Shown piece by piece: positions 45,275-55,818 of a DNA stretch of 64,000 nt (position 1 is the first letter of the stretch; each line of letters starts with the position of its first letter). This stretch comes from Sporosarcina luteola (GTDB taxonomy: Bacteria; Bacillota; Bacilli; Bacillales_A; Planococcaceae). Below the pieces are notes generated by a model. The model saw only the letters and a list, made by a program, of their open reading frames with translations, was not told where the DNA came from and searched no databases. The translations under genes and the position numbers were made by a program. Location of the stretch: the NCBI RefSeq assembly GCF_007991495.1, contig NZ_BJYL01000003.1:1-64000 (forward strand), given 5' to 3'.

Positions 45275-47107
45275 ATGACAATGAAAAAGCGGATGACAAT
45301 GCTTTTCCTATTGGATTCACTCATCGTGTTCCTATCAATCTTCCTAGGCTACTATATATTGCGCCCCGACGTTATTATCTTTAAAGATGAAATCGTCCTG
45401 ATGAGCGCGGTGACAATCCAAGTCGCACACCATCTACTCGCCTGGCACTACGGACTCTACAGGAAAGTCTGGTCATATGCCTCGGTCGGAGAACTGAAAG
45501 CCATATTCAAGGCAGTCACATTCACAATCATCATCGTCATGGCCGCCCAGCTGCTTTTCGTCAAAGACATCAATTTTCGGGCCCTATTCCTCACATGGAT
45601 GCTCCACATTCTTTTGATTGGCGGATCGCGGCTCAGCTGGCGCATTGTACGCGATTCCTTCCGCAAAACGGATGAAAACGGGATGAAACGCACAATGATC
45701 ATCGGCGCCGGGCAAGCCGGTACGATGGTAGTAAGGCAATTGCTGAACAACCCAGATTCGGGCATGAAGCCTGTCCTCTTCCTCGACGACGATCGAGCGA
45801 AAAAAGGACTGGAACTGTACGGCATTAAAATTCTTGGCAGTACAAACCATATCGAAGAAAAGATCAAAGACAACAACATCGACAAAATCATCATCGCCAT
45901 TCCATCAATGGCAAAACAAGAAATGACGGAACTTATGAAGCGATGCGTCGAAACAGGTGTCCGAACACAGATGATCCCGCGCATCGAAGACTTGATGACA
46001 GGCAAAGTATCCGTCAACGACATACGCGACGTAAAAATAGAAGACCTCCTTGGCCGCGACGAGGTGCAACTCGATATGCAGGCCATCCAGGAGAAACTGA
46101 CAGGCAAAACCATACTCGTCACTGGTGCAGGCGGATCCATTGGCTCGGAAATATGCCGGCAAGTGACAGCTTTCAAACCGAAGAGACTCATTATGCTCGG
46201 TCACGGTGAAAGTTCCATCTATAATATAGACATGGAACTCCGCCAAAAAGTTTCACCAGACATCGAATTAATTCCAGTAATCGCAGACGTAAAAGACCGA
46301 AGCCGAATCAACGAAATCGTTTCGGACTATCTTCCTCACGTCATCTACCATGCTGCGGCACATAAACACGTCCCACTCATGGAAGCGAACCCGATGGAAG
46401 CCGTCAAAAACAACATCTTCGGCACAAAAAACATCGCCGAAGCTGCAGATATGTTCGGCATCCCGCACTTTGTTCTTGTTTCGACGGATAAAGCGGTTAA
46501 CCCACCGAACGTAATGGGGGCGACGAAGCGGTTTGCGGAAATGATTGTTCAAAATCTTGCGAAGAACAGTAGTACGAAATTTGCGGCTGTCCGCTTCGGC
46601 AATGTGCTTGGATCTCGGGGGAGTGTTGTTCCCCTGTTTAAGAAGCAGATTGCCGCAGGAGGGCCGGTGACTGTGACAGATCCTGAAATGACGAGGTATT
46701 TCATGACGATTCCTGAAGCCTCAAGGCTTGTGATTCAGGCAGGTACCCTTGCTCGCGGCGGCGAAGTGTTTGTCCTTGATATGGGCGAGCCTGTAAAGAT
46801 TGTCGATTTGGCAAAGAACTTGATTCGATTGTCTGGATACGGAGAAGAAGAGATAAAAATTACATATTCCGGCATCCGTCCGGGGGAAAAGTTGTTTGAG
46901 GAATTGTTGAACGAGAGTGAACGGCAGAGTGAGTATGTGTTTCCGAAGATTTATGTTGGGAAGGCTACGCCGATTACTGAAATAGAACAGGAATATGTGT
47001 TGGACAAGTTGCTGGATATGGACACGGATGAGTTGAAGGAAACGCTTGTTGGGTTGGCGAATCGGAAGGTTGTTGAGAGGCAGACGCAAATGAAGATGAC
47101 GGTCTGA
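45275..47107 (+). CDS. UDP-GlcNAc 4,6-dehydratase (PglF/EpsC/CapD-like)
   Basis: About 610 residues. Four N-terminal membrane helices (to about residue 120) are followed by a CoA-binding-like Rossmann domain (IIGAGQAGTMVVRQLL) and the C-terminal short-chain dehydrogenase domain: TGAGGSIGSEICRQ near residue 285, then STDKAVNPPNVMGATKR and RFGNVLGSRGSVVPLF. It makes the 4-keto-6-deoxy sugar feeding the EpsN/EpsM-like enzymes at the operon end, giving UDP-diacetylbacillosamine. ATG 45275, AAGGAG 8 bases before. Odd feature: base composition of the coding strand switches from C-rich to G-rich near 46450-46510, inside the gene. Confidence 0.9.
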   Translation: MTMKKRMTMLFLLDSLIVFLSIFLGYYILRPDVIIFKDEIVLMSAVTIQVAHHLLAWHYGLYRKVWSYASVGELKAIFKAVTFTIIIVMAAQLLFVKDINFRALFLTWMLHILLIGGSRLSWRIVRDSFRKTDENGMKRTMIIGAGQAGTMVVRQLLNNPDSGMKPVLFLDDDRAKKGLELYGIKILGSTNHIEEKIKDNNIDKIIIAIPSMAKQEMTELMKRCVETGVRTQMIPRIEDLMTGKVSVNDIRDVKIEDLLGRDEVQLDMQAIQEKLTGKTILVTGAGGSIGSEICRQVTAFKPKRLIMLGHGESSIYNIDMELRQKVSPDIELIPVIADVKDRSRINEIVSDYLPHVIYHAAAHKHVPLMEANPMEAVKNNIFGTKNIAEAADMFGIPHFVLVSTDKAVNPPNVMGATKRFAEMIVQNLAKNSSTKFAAVRFGNVLGSRGSVVPLFKKQIAAGGPVTVTDPEMTRYFMTIPEASRLVIQAGTLARGGEVFVLDMGEPVKIVDLAKNLIRLSGYGEEEIKITYSGIRPGEKLFEELLNESERQSEYVFPKIYVGKATPITEIEQEYVLDKLLDMDTDELKETLVGLANRKVVERQTQMKMTV

Positions 47108-47174
47108 TTGCTGGTAGGCAATACATTTATCTTTTTGAATGTTATTCCAATCCATTGAAAATGCAGGTGTGAAA

Positions 47175-48407
47175 ATGTGGAGCAAGTTAAATGAATTTAA
47201 AGGAAAACTAACATGGTCTTTACTGGGTAATATTGTTTTCGCGCTATCCCAATGGATTATATTATCTATTTTAGCGAGATTCGGCTCAGCAGCTGACCTA
47301 GGTATATATTCTTTGGGTCTAGCAATCACTGCCCCAGTTATCCAATTCTTTAATTTTGAGTTAAGAACTGTGTTAGCAACTGATAGTAAGAATGATTACA
47401 GTTTTCAACAATTTTTCGGAAGTAGGATTATACATCTTTTAATTGCTTACTTAGTAATAATGCCTATTTCATTTTTTTATGTTGAAAACACAATTGCGAC
47501 ACTATCAATTCTATTGATTGGCTTAATCAAGATATTTGAAGCTCTGAGTGATTTATGTATGGGATACTTTCAAAAGGAAAGTAAAATAGAATTGATAGGA
47601 AAATCTCAACTTTATAGAGGTATACTGTCAATGACTGTCTCGTCGTTAATCTATTTAATAACTCAAAGTATTAATTTTATGTTATTAGGATTACTAACAG
47701 TTATGATTTTGAGGTTCTTATTTTATGATCTAAAACATTTAATCCCATATACAAATGTATTCCCTATATTCGATTTAAGTGGTCTGAAAATGATTATTTT
47801 ATTTTTCCCCTTGGGAATAACCGCATTAATTAGTTCGCTGGTTCCAAATATACCTAGATATTTCTTGGATTATTATGTAGGTGTAGAAGCGGTGGGAATC
47901 TACTCAGCTCTATATTATATAATAGTCGCGGGAAATATGCTTATAACACCAGTGTCTTTATTAGCCGCCCCTCGGATTGCTAATTCGTATCATAATAGTA
48001 CTAGAAGTGATTTCTTAAAACTAATTTCAGTACTAATCATATTAGCAGTGATAATGTCATTAATTTTAATTCTTCCAGTTTTATTAAGTGGTGAGTATAT
48101 ACTTACTTTATTGTATGGAAAGGGATTTGCTGTTTATGAAAGAGCTTTTATTATTATTTCCATAACGCTAATATTCGGCTTTATCAACTCATTTCTCAAC
48201 TTATCTATTATTTCCACCAGAGAGGTCCGATCACTTCCAGTATTGAATGGAATTGCAGTTTGTGTATCGTTTATTGCAGGATACCTTTTGATAAAAGATT
48301 TCGCTATTGAAGGTGCTGCATGGGCACTTCTATTAAGCCGTCTTATACAAACTCTTTTGTATACTGTCCTATTTTTTAATATACTACGGAAAATAAAAAC
48401 GAATTAA
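47175..48407 (+). CDS. Flippase (Wzx-like oligosaccharide transporter)
   Basis: About 411 residues, twelve or so membrane helices, MOP-superfamily polysaccharide flippase (LTWSLLGNIVFALSQWIILSIL at the start, ADLGIYSLGLAITAPV). It would move the lipid-linked repeat unit across the membrane. Distinctly AT-rich compared with the dehydratase gene. I take ATG 47175 with AGGTGTG just before; the open frame begins at TTG 47139. Confidence 0.82.
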   Translation: MWSKLNEFKGKLTWSLLGNIVFALSQWIILSILARFGSAADLGIYSLGLAITAPVIQFFNFELRTVLATDSKNDYSFQQFFGSRIIHLLIAYLVIMPISFFYVENTIATLSILLIGLIKIFEALSDLCMGYFQKESKIELIGKSQLYRGILSMTVSSLIYLITQSINFMLLGLLTVMILRFLFYDLKHLIPYTNVFPIFDLSGLKMIILFFPLGITALISSLVPNIPRYFLDYYVGVEAVGIYSALYYIIVAGNMLITPVSLLAAPRIANSYHNSTRSDFLKLISVLIILAVIMSLILILPVLLSGEYILTLLYGKGFAVYERAFIIISITLIFGFINSFLNLSIISTREVRSLPVLNGIAVCVSFIAGYLLIKDFAIEGAAWALLLSRLIQTLLYTVLFFNILRKIKTN

Positions 48408-48438
48408 GAATATATATATGGGTAAGAAGGTGATTCAA

Positions 48439-49557
48439 GTGAACATTTTGTTTGTAGTTACAAATTTAAATATAGGCGGGGCTGAAGTACAAGTCGTTAA
48501 CTTAAGTAATAGTCTTATTAGTGAAAAACATAACGTAACAGTTTGTACATTAGGTAAAGGAGGAGTATTAAAGGACAGATTGAATAGTGAAATCTCATAC
48601 TATGAGTTAGGTGAAGGTTCTAACATTACGATAAGAAAGTTAGTTAGTTTAAATAGAGTTATTAAGCAAAGTAATATTCAAGTTATCCATTCTCACTTAT
48701 TTAAAGGAGACTTGATGAATTACATGACGTCCTTAAATAGAGAGGCTAGTCCGATAAGAGTTTCTACAGAGCATAGTTCTTCGAGCCGAAGAAAAAAGTA
48801 TAAAGTCTTTGGGTTACTTCAAAATATAATGTACAGAAGATTTCACGCTATTACGACAATCTCGGAGGACGTCCGTACACACACATTAAACTGGAGTGGT
48901 GTTAATAAAGACAAGTTAGTAACCATCCATAACGGAACTGATATGGAAATTAGGTCTTCTAAAGAAATTGTGGATAAAGTACAGAACAAATCCAGTGGTA
49001 GATTTGTTATTGGTTCTATAGCTCGATTAGAAACTAGGAAAGATTTAGAAACTGCGTTAAAGGCGATCCATTATTTGGTGTACACCTTAAAAGTCACTTA
49101 CATTGAATATATTATTTATGGAGATGGACCGGAAAAAGAAAAACTCCAGCATCTTGTAAAACAATTAAGTATTAATAAATATGTTGTTTTTGCGGGCTTT
49201 CATTCTAACATTAAAGAAGTCATAGATAACATTGATCTACATATTTTAACTTCGAAAGAAGAAGGATTCGGAATATCAATTATTGAAACCATGGCTAGGG
49301 GTATTCCAAATATAGCTACAAGAACGGGTGGGATACCCGAAATACTAACAGACAATATTGAAGGTTTTCTTGTTGAATGTGGTGATTATCAAGAAATAGC
49401 AAATAAAATTAACATACTTATGAACGATAGTGGCAAGTTGATCGAATTTGGTATAGCATCAAAAGAACGAGTCGAAAAAAAATTCACATTCAGTGATACT
49501 GTATCAAATATTTTAGTACTTTATAATAAAATTTTCACTAAAAATGATATTAGTTAA
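48439..49557 (+). CDS. Glycosyltransferase family 4
   Basis: About 372 residues, GT-B fold retaining glycosyltransferase. The N-terminal domain starts NILFVVTNLNIGGAEVQVVNLS, and the C-terminal donor-binding domain has IGSIARLETRKDLETALKA and the E-x7-E motif in SKEEGFGISIIETMARG. GTG 48439 is preferred as start, because AAGGTGATT lies immediately upstream, while ATG 48418 has no site. AT-rich. The sugar added is unknown. Confidence 0.85.
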   Translation: MNILFVVTNLNIGGAEVQVVNLSNSLISEKHNVTVCTLGKGGVLKDRLNSEISYYELGEGSNITIRKLVSLNRVIKQSNIQVIHSHLFKGDLMNYMTSLNREASPIRVSTEHSSSSRRKKYKVFGLLQNIMYRRFHAITTISEDVRTHTLNWSGVNKDKLVTIHNGTDMEIRSSKEIVDKVQNKSSGRFVIGSIARLETRKDLETALKAIHYLVYTLKVTYIEYIIYGDGPEKEKLQHLVKQLSINKYVVFAGFHSNIKEVIDNIDLHILTSKEEGFGISIIETMARGIPNIATRTGGIPEILTDNIEGFLVECGDYQEIANKINILMNDSGKLIEFGIASKERVEKKFTFSDTVSNILVLYNKIFTKNDIS

Positions 49558-49730
49558 AAGCAGATAAGAGTATTTACCATTAAAATTATGGAACGAAGAA
49601 AAACGGCGGTGAATGCATTTTCTTCATTCATGCTAAGTTGAACTGAGAAGATTATCAAGGAATATTTTATCCCGAGTTAAGAATGAAGTTGGGGTTTTCT
49701 TGACAATATACAAACAGTAGAGGATTACAT

Positions 49731-51023
49731 ATGACAATCATTTTATTGAAGCTGATTACCTGGATATTTTGTACTTTTTTTGTTGCCGTGTCGTTCGGTA
49801 AATTGAAAAAAGGAATTGTAAATAGTTGCTACATAATATATTTGGGCTTCTATTTTTTCATGGTTCTTCCAGTATTTTTAGATTTAATATTTGGTAGACC
49901 AAATTTTGATTATTATTCTCAGTTTAATTCGTTTTGGGGCTTTAAAATTAGTGGTGAGGATTATTTAACTGAGATAATTTATTCCTTCTTTTTGATTGGC
50001 AGTACTATATTACTTTTTTTATTTGGAAGGAAAAAAGATCTTTTAATAAAGGATATAAAAAAAGTTAGGTATAGTGCCGTTCATAGGTGGCTTATTTTTG
50101 CTCTTAGTTTTGTTATAGTACTGCCTCTAGTATTAAGTTTGAATAAAATCACTATCCTAAATGATTCTTGGTTTCAAATATTTAATTACAATTATTTAAG
50201 ATTATTGTTTAGAAATGATGAAAACTTTTTAACTTATTACTATCTATCACTATTTGTCGTTTTGTCATTTATCATTATTTTAGTATTTACAAACAGGAGT
50301 ATTTTATCACAAACAATTTTTTACTCCGTTCCGGTTTATATTGCAGTAGGAATCCATGGGAAGAGAAACATAATTGCAATACTTTTGGTTCTATATATAT
50401 TTGTTTTGCTTTTCAAGACCAAAATAAAGTTGAAGAACTTCCAGTATATTATAGTTCTGAGCGCGATTTTTATATTAATATCTTCTTTCACGTATCAATC
50501 TGAAATTAGAGGAATATCTTTGAATGAATCTTCTTCGCAGTTTTATACTGATATTAGAGTGGATTATGGAAGAGACGATGTTATCAAGATGGCGATTTAC
50601 TACCAGGTTAATGATGATGGTATATTAAAAGGACAATCTAATACACATCTATATCTTTTGAAGTTTCTTCCAATCAACTTAAAAGCATTACATAGTGAAT
50701 ATAAATATTCTATTTATGCTACATCAAAATTAATAGGATATAATACTCCAGTTGATTTAGGATGGGGGATGACAACTGGTATTTTTGATGAGAGTATATC
50801 GAATTATGGAGTGATTTTTGGTATCTTACTTTCATTAATTGTTCTTATATTAGTTTGTAGGCTTGGAGATAGTTCAAAGAACAATTTAATAATTATACTC
50901 ACTTATATCACAGGTTTCTTACTTATGATACTTCAAGCCACTTCGTTTATTTTCATTTTATTTCTTTGGATAATATCAATCATAACTTTTTATTTGTTTA
51001 GAATTTCGAGAGTGGAATATTAG
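49731..51023 (+). CDS. Polysaccharide polymerase-like membrane protein (Wzy)
   Basis: 430 residues, about ten to twelve membrane helices with a larger loop around residues 250-340, very AT-rich. The position between glycosyltransferase and sugar-modification genes, with no other polymerase in the cluster, suggests the O-antigen/EPS polymerase. Wzy sequences are too variable to be sure; an oligosaccharide repeat unit polymerase annotation is reasonable. RBS AGAGGA. The 170 bases upstream hold nothing recognisable. Confidence 0.7.
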   Translation: MTIILLKLITWIFCTFFVAVSFGKLKKGIVNSCYIIYLGFYFFMVLPVFLDLIFGRPNFDYYSQFNSFWGFKISGEDYLTEIIYSFFLIGSTILLFLFGRKKDLLIKDIKKVRYSAVHRWLIFALSFVIVLPLVLSLNKITILNDSWFQIFNYNYLRLLFRNDENFLTYYYLSLFVVLSFIIILVFTNRSILSQTIFYSVPVYIAVGIHGKRNIIAILLVLYIFVLLFKTKIKLKNFQYIIVLSAIFILISSFTYQSEIRGISLNESSSQFYTDIRVDYGRDDVIKMAIYYQVNDDGILKGQSNTHLYLLKFLPINLKALHSEYKYSIYATSKLIGYNTPVDLGWGMTTGIFDESISNYGVIFGILLSLIVLILVCRLGDSSKNNLIIILTYITGFLLMILQATSFIFILFLWIISIITFYLFRISRVEY

Positions 51024-51059
51024 GTTTTGTTTTAGGGAATTTTCTTGAGGAGGGAATAC

Positions 51060-52070
51060 ATGAAAATTGTTGTTACTGGTGCTGCTGGTTTTATTGGATT
51101 TAATTTGGTGAAAAAAATATTAGAGTTAAATCACTCGGTAATAGGTATAGATAATATGAATGATTATTATGAAGTGTCGCTAAAAGAAAATCGGCTTAAA
51201 GAAATTCATGATGATAATTTCACTCTGCACAAGATTGATTTGGAAAATAGGGAAGCTGTGAATATGATATTTAAAACAGAAAAACCTAACATTGTAATTA
51301 ATTTGGCTGCGCAGGCAGGAGTACGTTACAGCTTAGAAAATCCGCATTCCTATATTGATTCTAACATTACAGGATTTGTAAATATTCTCGAAGCTTGTCG
51401 ACATAACAAAGTTGACCAATTAATTTATGCATCTTCAAGTTCAGTTTACGGTGCAAATACAGCATTACCCTTCTCAACAAGCAACAATATTGATCATCCA
51501 TTAAGTTTATATGCCGCTACAAAGAAAGCCAATGAATTGATGGCTCATACATATAGTAGCCTATACAATATCCCGACTACCGGCCTTCGTTTCTTTACTG
51601 TATACGGTCCGTGGGGACGCCCTGACATGGCCCTCTTCAAATTCACGAAGAACATTATTGAAGGTAAGCCGATTGATGTCTATAACAATGGGGAAATGAT
51701 GCGCGACTTTACATATGTGGATGATATCGTTGAAGCGATTTCCCGATTGATTGAAAAGCCAGCCGAACCTAATCCTGAATGGTCAGGTGAAAATCCTGAT
51801 CCGAGTTCTAGTTATGCACCATATAAAGTCTATAACATTGGAAACAATAGCCCCGTTAATCTGATGGATTTTATTAAAGCAATCGAGGAGAAGGTCGGTA
51901 AGAAAGCTATTATGAACTTTATGCCCCTTCAAGCGGGTGATGTACCTGCTACTTATGCGGATGTTGAAGATTTATACCGTACGATTGATTTTCGTCCACA
52001 GACGTCTATTAAAGACGGCGTAGGCAAGTTCGTCGATTGGTATATCGATTACTACAAAGTAAAACTCTAA
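51060..52070 (+). CDS. UDP-glucuronate/hexuronate 4-epimerase-like
   Basis: About 336 residues, extended short-chain dehydrogenase: [14 protein letters not shown] at the N terminus, YASSSSVYG and the catalytic Y-x3-K in [12 protein letters not shown], then [25 protein letters not shown]. This pattern is that of CapI/WbpP-type 4-epimerases acting on UDP-GlcA or UDP-GlcNAc(A). Start ATG 51060 with GAGGAGGG upstream. Base composition rises in GC from about position 51560, so the first third may belong to the AT-rich cassette. Confidence 0.85.
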   Translation: MKIVVTGAAGFIGFNLVKKILELNHSVIGIDNMNDYYEVSLKENRLKEIHDDNFTLHKIDLENREAVNMIFKTEKPNIVINLAAQAGVRYSLENPHSYIDSNITGFVNILEACRHNKVDQLIYASSSSVYGANTALPFSTSNNIDHPLSLYAATKKANELMAHTYSSLYNIPTTGLRFFTVYGPWGRPDMALFKFTKNIIEGKPIDVYNNGEMMRDFTYVDDIVEAISRLIEKPAEPNPEWSGENPDPSSSYAPYKVYNIGNNSPVNLMDFIKAIEEKVGKKAIMNFMPLQAGDVPATYADVEDLYRTIDFRPQTSIKDGVGKFVDWYIDYYKVKL

Positions 52071-52081
52071 GGATGGTTGAG

Positions 52082-53362
52082 ATGAATCGAAATATTGCTG
52101 TTGTGGGACTAGGATATGTTGGATTGCCTGTTGCTGTTGCGTTTGGAAAGAAGCACTCTGTCATTGGTTTTGACATTAATACACATCGCATCGAAACTTT
52201 GAAATCAGGGGTTGACTATACAAATGAAGTAGAGCGAGAGGACCTGCAAGTAGCTGATATCGAATTCACTTCTGAAGGGGAGAAGTTGAAAGAAGCAGAT
52301 TTTGTTATTGTGTCTGTTCCGACCCCTATTAATGCCCATAATCAACCCGACTTGACTCCTTTGTTAAAAGCATCCGAAACTGTAGGCATTAACCTGCAAA
52401 AAGGATCCATCGTCGTGTACGAATCGACTGTCTATCCGGGAGCGACAGAAGATGATTGTGTTCCTGTTTTAGAGAAAACTTCCGGACTGGTCTGTGGACA
52501 AGACTTTTTCGTTGGTTACTCACCTGAACGCATAAATCCGGGAGATAAGATACATACATTCACAAACATTACAAAAGTTGTTTCTGGACAAACTCCAGAA
52601 GTGTTGGATATTGTTGCCGAAGTATATGGAAGTGTTGTTACAGCAGGTATACATAAAGCAAGTTCTATTAAAGTAGCAGAAGCTGCAAAAGTTATTGAAA
52701 ATACGCAACGTGATGTAAATATTGCTTTGATGAATGAGTTAGCATTGATTTTTGATCGTATAGGTATTGATACGTCTGAAGTTTTAGAAGCTGCCGGAAC
52801 GAAATGGAACTTCCTGAAGTTCACGCCCGGCTTAGTTGGTGGTCATTGTATTGGTGTGGATCCTTACTATCTAACGCATAAAGCTGAAATGGTTGGACAT
52901 CATCCCGAAGTGATATTAGCGGGTCGTCGCATAAATGATGATGTTGGGAAATTCATTGCAAGAACATTGGTGAAGAAGCTAATTAAATCAAACTTGCCAG
53001 TTCAAGGAGCTAGGATAACGATTCTTGGATTGACGTTTAAAGAAAATGTCCCTGATCTTCGAAACTCGAAAGTTATCGATGTTATCAAAGAACTACAGGA
53101 ATATGGAGTGGATGTTCAAGTGACGGATGCGCAAGCAGATACTGATTCAGCTATGCGAGAATATGGAATCTCTATAACTCCTTATAATGAATTATTACCT
53201 GCAGAAGCAGTTGTTTTGGCTGTTTCTCATAATGAATATATTGAGGCTGGTTGGTCTCAATTTGATAGCTTGCTGAAATACGGAAAAGGGATTGTTGTAG
53301 ATATTAAGAGTGCTCTTAATAAAGAGGACAAACCTGAGCAAATTGATTTGTGGAGATTATAA
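52082..53362 (+). CDS. UDP-N-acetylhexosamine/UDP-sugar 6-dehydrogenase
   Basis: About 426 residues: NIAVVGLGYVGLPVAVAFGK at the N terminus, VPTPINAHNQPDL, YESTVYPGATED, SPERINPGD and the active-site GLVGGHCIGVDPYYLTHKAE with Cys. It resembles TviB/WbpO-type dehydrogenases that make UDP-GalNAcA or UDP-GlcNAcA, matching the epimerase just upstream (TviB/TviC-like pair). It is distinct from wecC at 13215. ATG 52082 with AAGGA 8 bases before; preceding in-frame codons overlap the epimerase. Confidence 0.88.
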   Translation: MNRNIAVVGLGYVGLPVAVAFGKKHSVIGFDINTHRIETLKSGVDYTNEVEREDLQVADIEFTSEGEKLKEADFVIVSVPTPINAHNQPDLTPLLKASETVGINLQKGSIVVYESTVYPGATEDDCVPVLEKTSGLVCGQDFFVGYSPERINPGDKIHTFTNITKVVSGQTPEVLDIVAEVYGSVVTAGIHKASSIKVAEAAKVIENTQRDVNIALMNELALIFDRIGIDTSEVLEAAGTKWNFLKFTPGLVGGHCIGVDPYYLTHKAEMVGHHPEVILAGRRINDDVGKFIARTLVKKLIKSNLPVQGARITILGLTFKENVPDLRNSKVIDVIKELQEYGVDVQVTDAQADTDSAMREYGISITPYNELLPAEAVVLAVSHNEYIEAGWSQFDSLLKYGKGIVVDIKSALNKEDKPEQIDLWRL

Positions 53363-53364
53363 AG

Positions 53365-54522
53365 GTGACGAACAAAAAGATATTACAAGTCTGCGCAATT
53401 GATGTAAGTGTGGATGCACTTTTAAAACCGTTAATCCTAAAGTCAATGGAAGAAGGATATGAAGTTCATAATGCTTGTACAGATACCGGTAAATTTACCG
53501 ATTTGAAAAGACAAGGATTACATATGGTTGAAGTATCGATAGATCGCCAAATACATCCTATCAAAAATCTAGGGTCGGTTTGGAATTTGTATAAGTTGAT
53601 GAAAAGGGAAAAATACGATGTTGTACATGTCCATACACCAATCGCTGCTTTGCTTGGTCGTATAGCTGCAAAGTTAGCTGGTGTAAAGAATGTGATTTAT
53701 ACGGCACACGGGTTTTATTTTCATGAGGAAATGTCTAAAAAACAGTATAATCTCTTTTTCAACATTGAAAAGTTTGCAGCCAAATGGATGACGGATTGGT
53801 TGTTGCTCCAAAGCAAAGAAGACTACGAGTTAGCATTGATACATAAATTTAAACCGCAAAAGCGAATAGTCCATTTGGGTAATGGTGTCGATATTTGGAA
53901 TAAGTTCCACGAACGTCGTATTACTCATGAAGAAATTCATGATTTTCGAATGGAAAATAACTTAGATGATGAAGACTTTGTTTTTTCTTTCATTGGAAGA
54001 TTGGTAAAAGAAAAAGGGATCTTTGAATTGGTTGAAGCATTTAAGTCCCTATCTGACAGATTCCCCCAAGCTAAGTTATTGTTAATCGGCGGCCTGCTTG
54101 AAAGTGAGAGGGATCATGAAAGTTACGATCAACTTTTACGAGATCTAAATCATCCTAAGATATGCTACTTGGGGTTCCGTAATGATATCCCTAGGATTAT
54201 GAAAGCAACTGATACTTTTATCTTGCCATCCTATAGGGAAGGGTTGCCGAGATCAATTATAGAAGCGATGGCAATGTCGAAACCTATCATTGCTACAAAT
54301 ATTAGAGGTTGCAGGGAAGAAGTGTTCCCAGGTAAGAATGGTTTTTTAGTAGAGAAAGCGAATGCCGAAGAGTTGGAAGAAGCTATGGTTGCATTATTGG
54401 AAAATCCGGAGCTCGTTTGTCAATTTGGTAATAGGAGTAGGGAGATTACTGAAGAGTTGTTTGATGAAGAGAAAGTTCTATCAAAACAGATAGAGCTTTT
54501 CAATATGCTTACAGATCATTAA
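53365..54522 (+). CDS. Glycosyltransferase family 4 (EpsD-like)
   Basis: About 385 residues. The acceptor domain has CAIDVSVDALLKPLI, HVHTPIAALLGRIAAKLAGV and YTAHGFYFHEE, a string found in EpsD/PglA-type transferases. The donor domain has FSFIGRLVKEKGIFELVEAF and the E-x7-E region in SYREGLPRSIIEAMAM. It would add a sugar to the lipid-linked diacetylbacillosamine. Start GTG 53365, 9 bases after GGAG; overlaps nothing. Co-transcribed with the dehydrogenase. Confidence 0.85.
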   Translation: MTNKKILQVCAIDVSVDALLKPLILKSMEEGYEVHNACTDTGKFTDLKRQGLHMVEVSIDRQIHPIKNLGSVWNLYKLMKREKYDVVHVHTPIAALLGRIAAKLAGVKNVIYTAHGFYFHEEMSKKQYNLFFNIEKFAAKWMTDWLLLQSKEDYELALIHKFKPQKRIVHLGNGVDIWNKFHERRITHEEIHDFRMENNLDDEDFVFSFIGRLVKEKGIFELVEAFKSLSDRFPQAKLLLIGGLLESERDHESYDQLLRDLNHPKICYLGFRNDIPRIMKATDTFILPSYREGLPRSIIEAMAMSKPIIATNIRGCREEVFPGKNGFLVEKANAEELEEAMVALLENPELVCQFGNRSREITEELFDEEKVLSKQIELFNMLTDH

Positions 54523-54574
54523 TTCGTTGTAAATTATGCAATCAAAAATATCGTTTAGAAATGTAGGCTGAACT

Positions 54575-55183
54575 ATGAAAAGACTATTTGATTCTATAGT
54601 GAGTTTACTGGCATTAATCATTTTATCCCCTGTTATAGGTGTAACAGCATTCCTTATTCGTCTAAAGATAGGTTCCCCAGTTTTATTCAAACAGCAGAGA
54701 CCCGGATTGAATGGGGAGCCTTTTAATGTTTACAAATTCCGGTCAATGACAGATGAGCGGGACTCCAATGGTGAATTATTGCCTGATGATGTACGGTTAA
54801 CTTCATTTGGCAAGGTAGTGCGAAAGTTAAGTTTGGACGAGCTGCCTCAGTTATGGAATGTACTTAAAGGTGATATGAGTTTCGTTGGACCAAGACCGTT
54901 GTTAATGGAGTATTTATCACTATACAATGAGCGCCAGGCGAGGCGGCATGAAGTTCGTCCAGGGATTACTGGCTGGGCGCAGGTAAATGGACGGAATGCA
55001 ATTTCGTGGGAAGAAAAGTTTGAATTGGATGTATGGTATGTTGAAAATCGCTCGTTTTGGTTGGACATTAAGATTTTATTTATGACAGTGTTGAAGGTGT
55101 TTAAATCAGAAGGCATTAGTCAGGATGGACAGGCGACGATGACGAAGTTTGAAGGAACAAAGTCAAAGGGTGATCACGAGTGA
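54575..55183 (+). CDS. Priming sugar transferase (PglC/EpsL-like)
   Basis: 202 residues, monotopic bacterial sugar transferase. One N-terminal hydrophobic helix (residues 5-28), then [24 protein letters not shown], the catalytic region [25 protein letters not shown], and [14 protein letters not shown]. The short form without extra membrane helices is typical of PglC, which transfers phospho-diacetylbacillosamine to undecaprenyl phosphate and starts the repeat unit. Next two genes make that sugar. The GTGA junction overlaps the next gene. Confidence 0.9.
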   Translation: MKRLFDSIVSLLALIILSPVIGVTAFLIRLKIGSPVLFKQQRPGLNGEPFNVYKFRSMTDERDSNGELLPDDVRLTSFGKVVRKLSLDELPQLWNVLKGDMSFVGPRPLLMEYLSLYNERQARRHEVRPGITGWAQVNGRNAISWEEKFELDVWYVENRSFWLDIKILFMTVLKVFKSEGISQDGQATMTKFEGTKSKGDHE

Positions 55184-55815
55184 AAAACATAGTCATTATC
55201 GGGGATAGTGGTCATGCGAAAGTGATAGTTGATATTGTAGATGCACATCCGGATATGCGTGTTTATGCGAAATTGGATGACAAGTATGATTCTCAGTTTA
55301 TTGAAGACGGTATTATCAAAGCTCCTATTAGCAATATAGAATCGTTATTTAACCAAGATGCTACATTGAAGGTTATCCTCGGAATCGGCATGAATGCTAT
55401 ACGGGAAAAAATCATTATGACTTATGATCTTTCGTCTGAAGTATTCGTTAGCTTGATTCATCCATCAGCTGTTGTTAGTCCAAGTGCTCGTTTGGGTGTG
55501 GGAACCGTCGTTATGCCGAACGTGACAATAAATGCAGATTCTCTTATTGGTGATCATGTCATTCTGAACACTGGGTGCGTTGTTGAGCATGATTGTGTGG
55601 TCGGCAATTTTGTACATATCTCTCCACTAGCTGTTATTACAGGTGGAGTTCATGTTGGCGAAGGATCACATATTGGAGCAGGAGCTTCTGTTATTCCTGG
55701 GGTTCAAATTGGGAAATGGTCGACTGTGGGAGCGGGGGCTACGGTGATTACAACTATTGGTGATCGAGAAACAGCGGTTGGAAACCCAGCCAGAGTGATA
55801 AAGAGAGAAGGATGA
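55180..55815 (+). CDS. Sugar O/N-acetyltransferase (PglD/EpsM-like)
   Basis: 211 residues. N-terminal Rossmann-like half ([18 protein letters not shown]), then left-handed beta-helix hexapeptide repeats ([38 protein letters not shown]). This matches PglD/NeuD acetyltransferases that acetylate the 4-amino group of UDP-bacillosamine. GTG start overlaps the previous stop by four bases. Confidence 0.9.
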   Translation: MKNIVIIGDSGHAKVIVDIVDAHPDMRVYAKLDDKYDSQFIEDGIIKAPISNIESLFNQDATLKVILGIGMNAIREKIIMTYDLSSEVFVSLIHPSAVVSPSARLGVGTVVMPNVTINADSLIGDHVILNTGCVVEHDCVVGNFVHISPLAVITGGVHVGEGSHIGAGASVIPGVQIGKWSTVGAGATVITTIGDRETAVGNPARVIKREG

Positions 55816-55818
55816 AAA

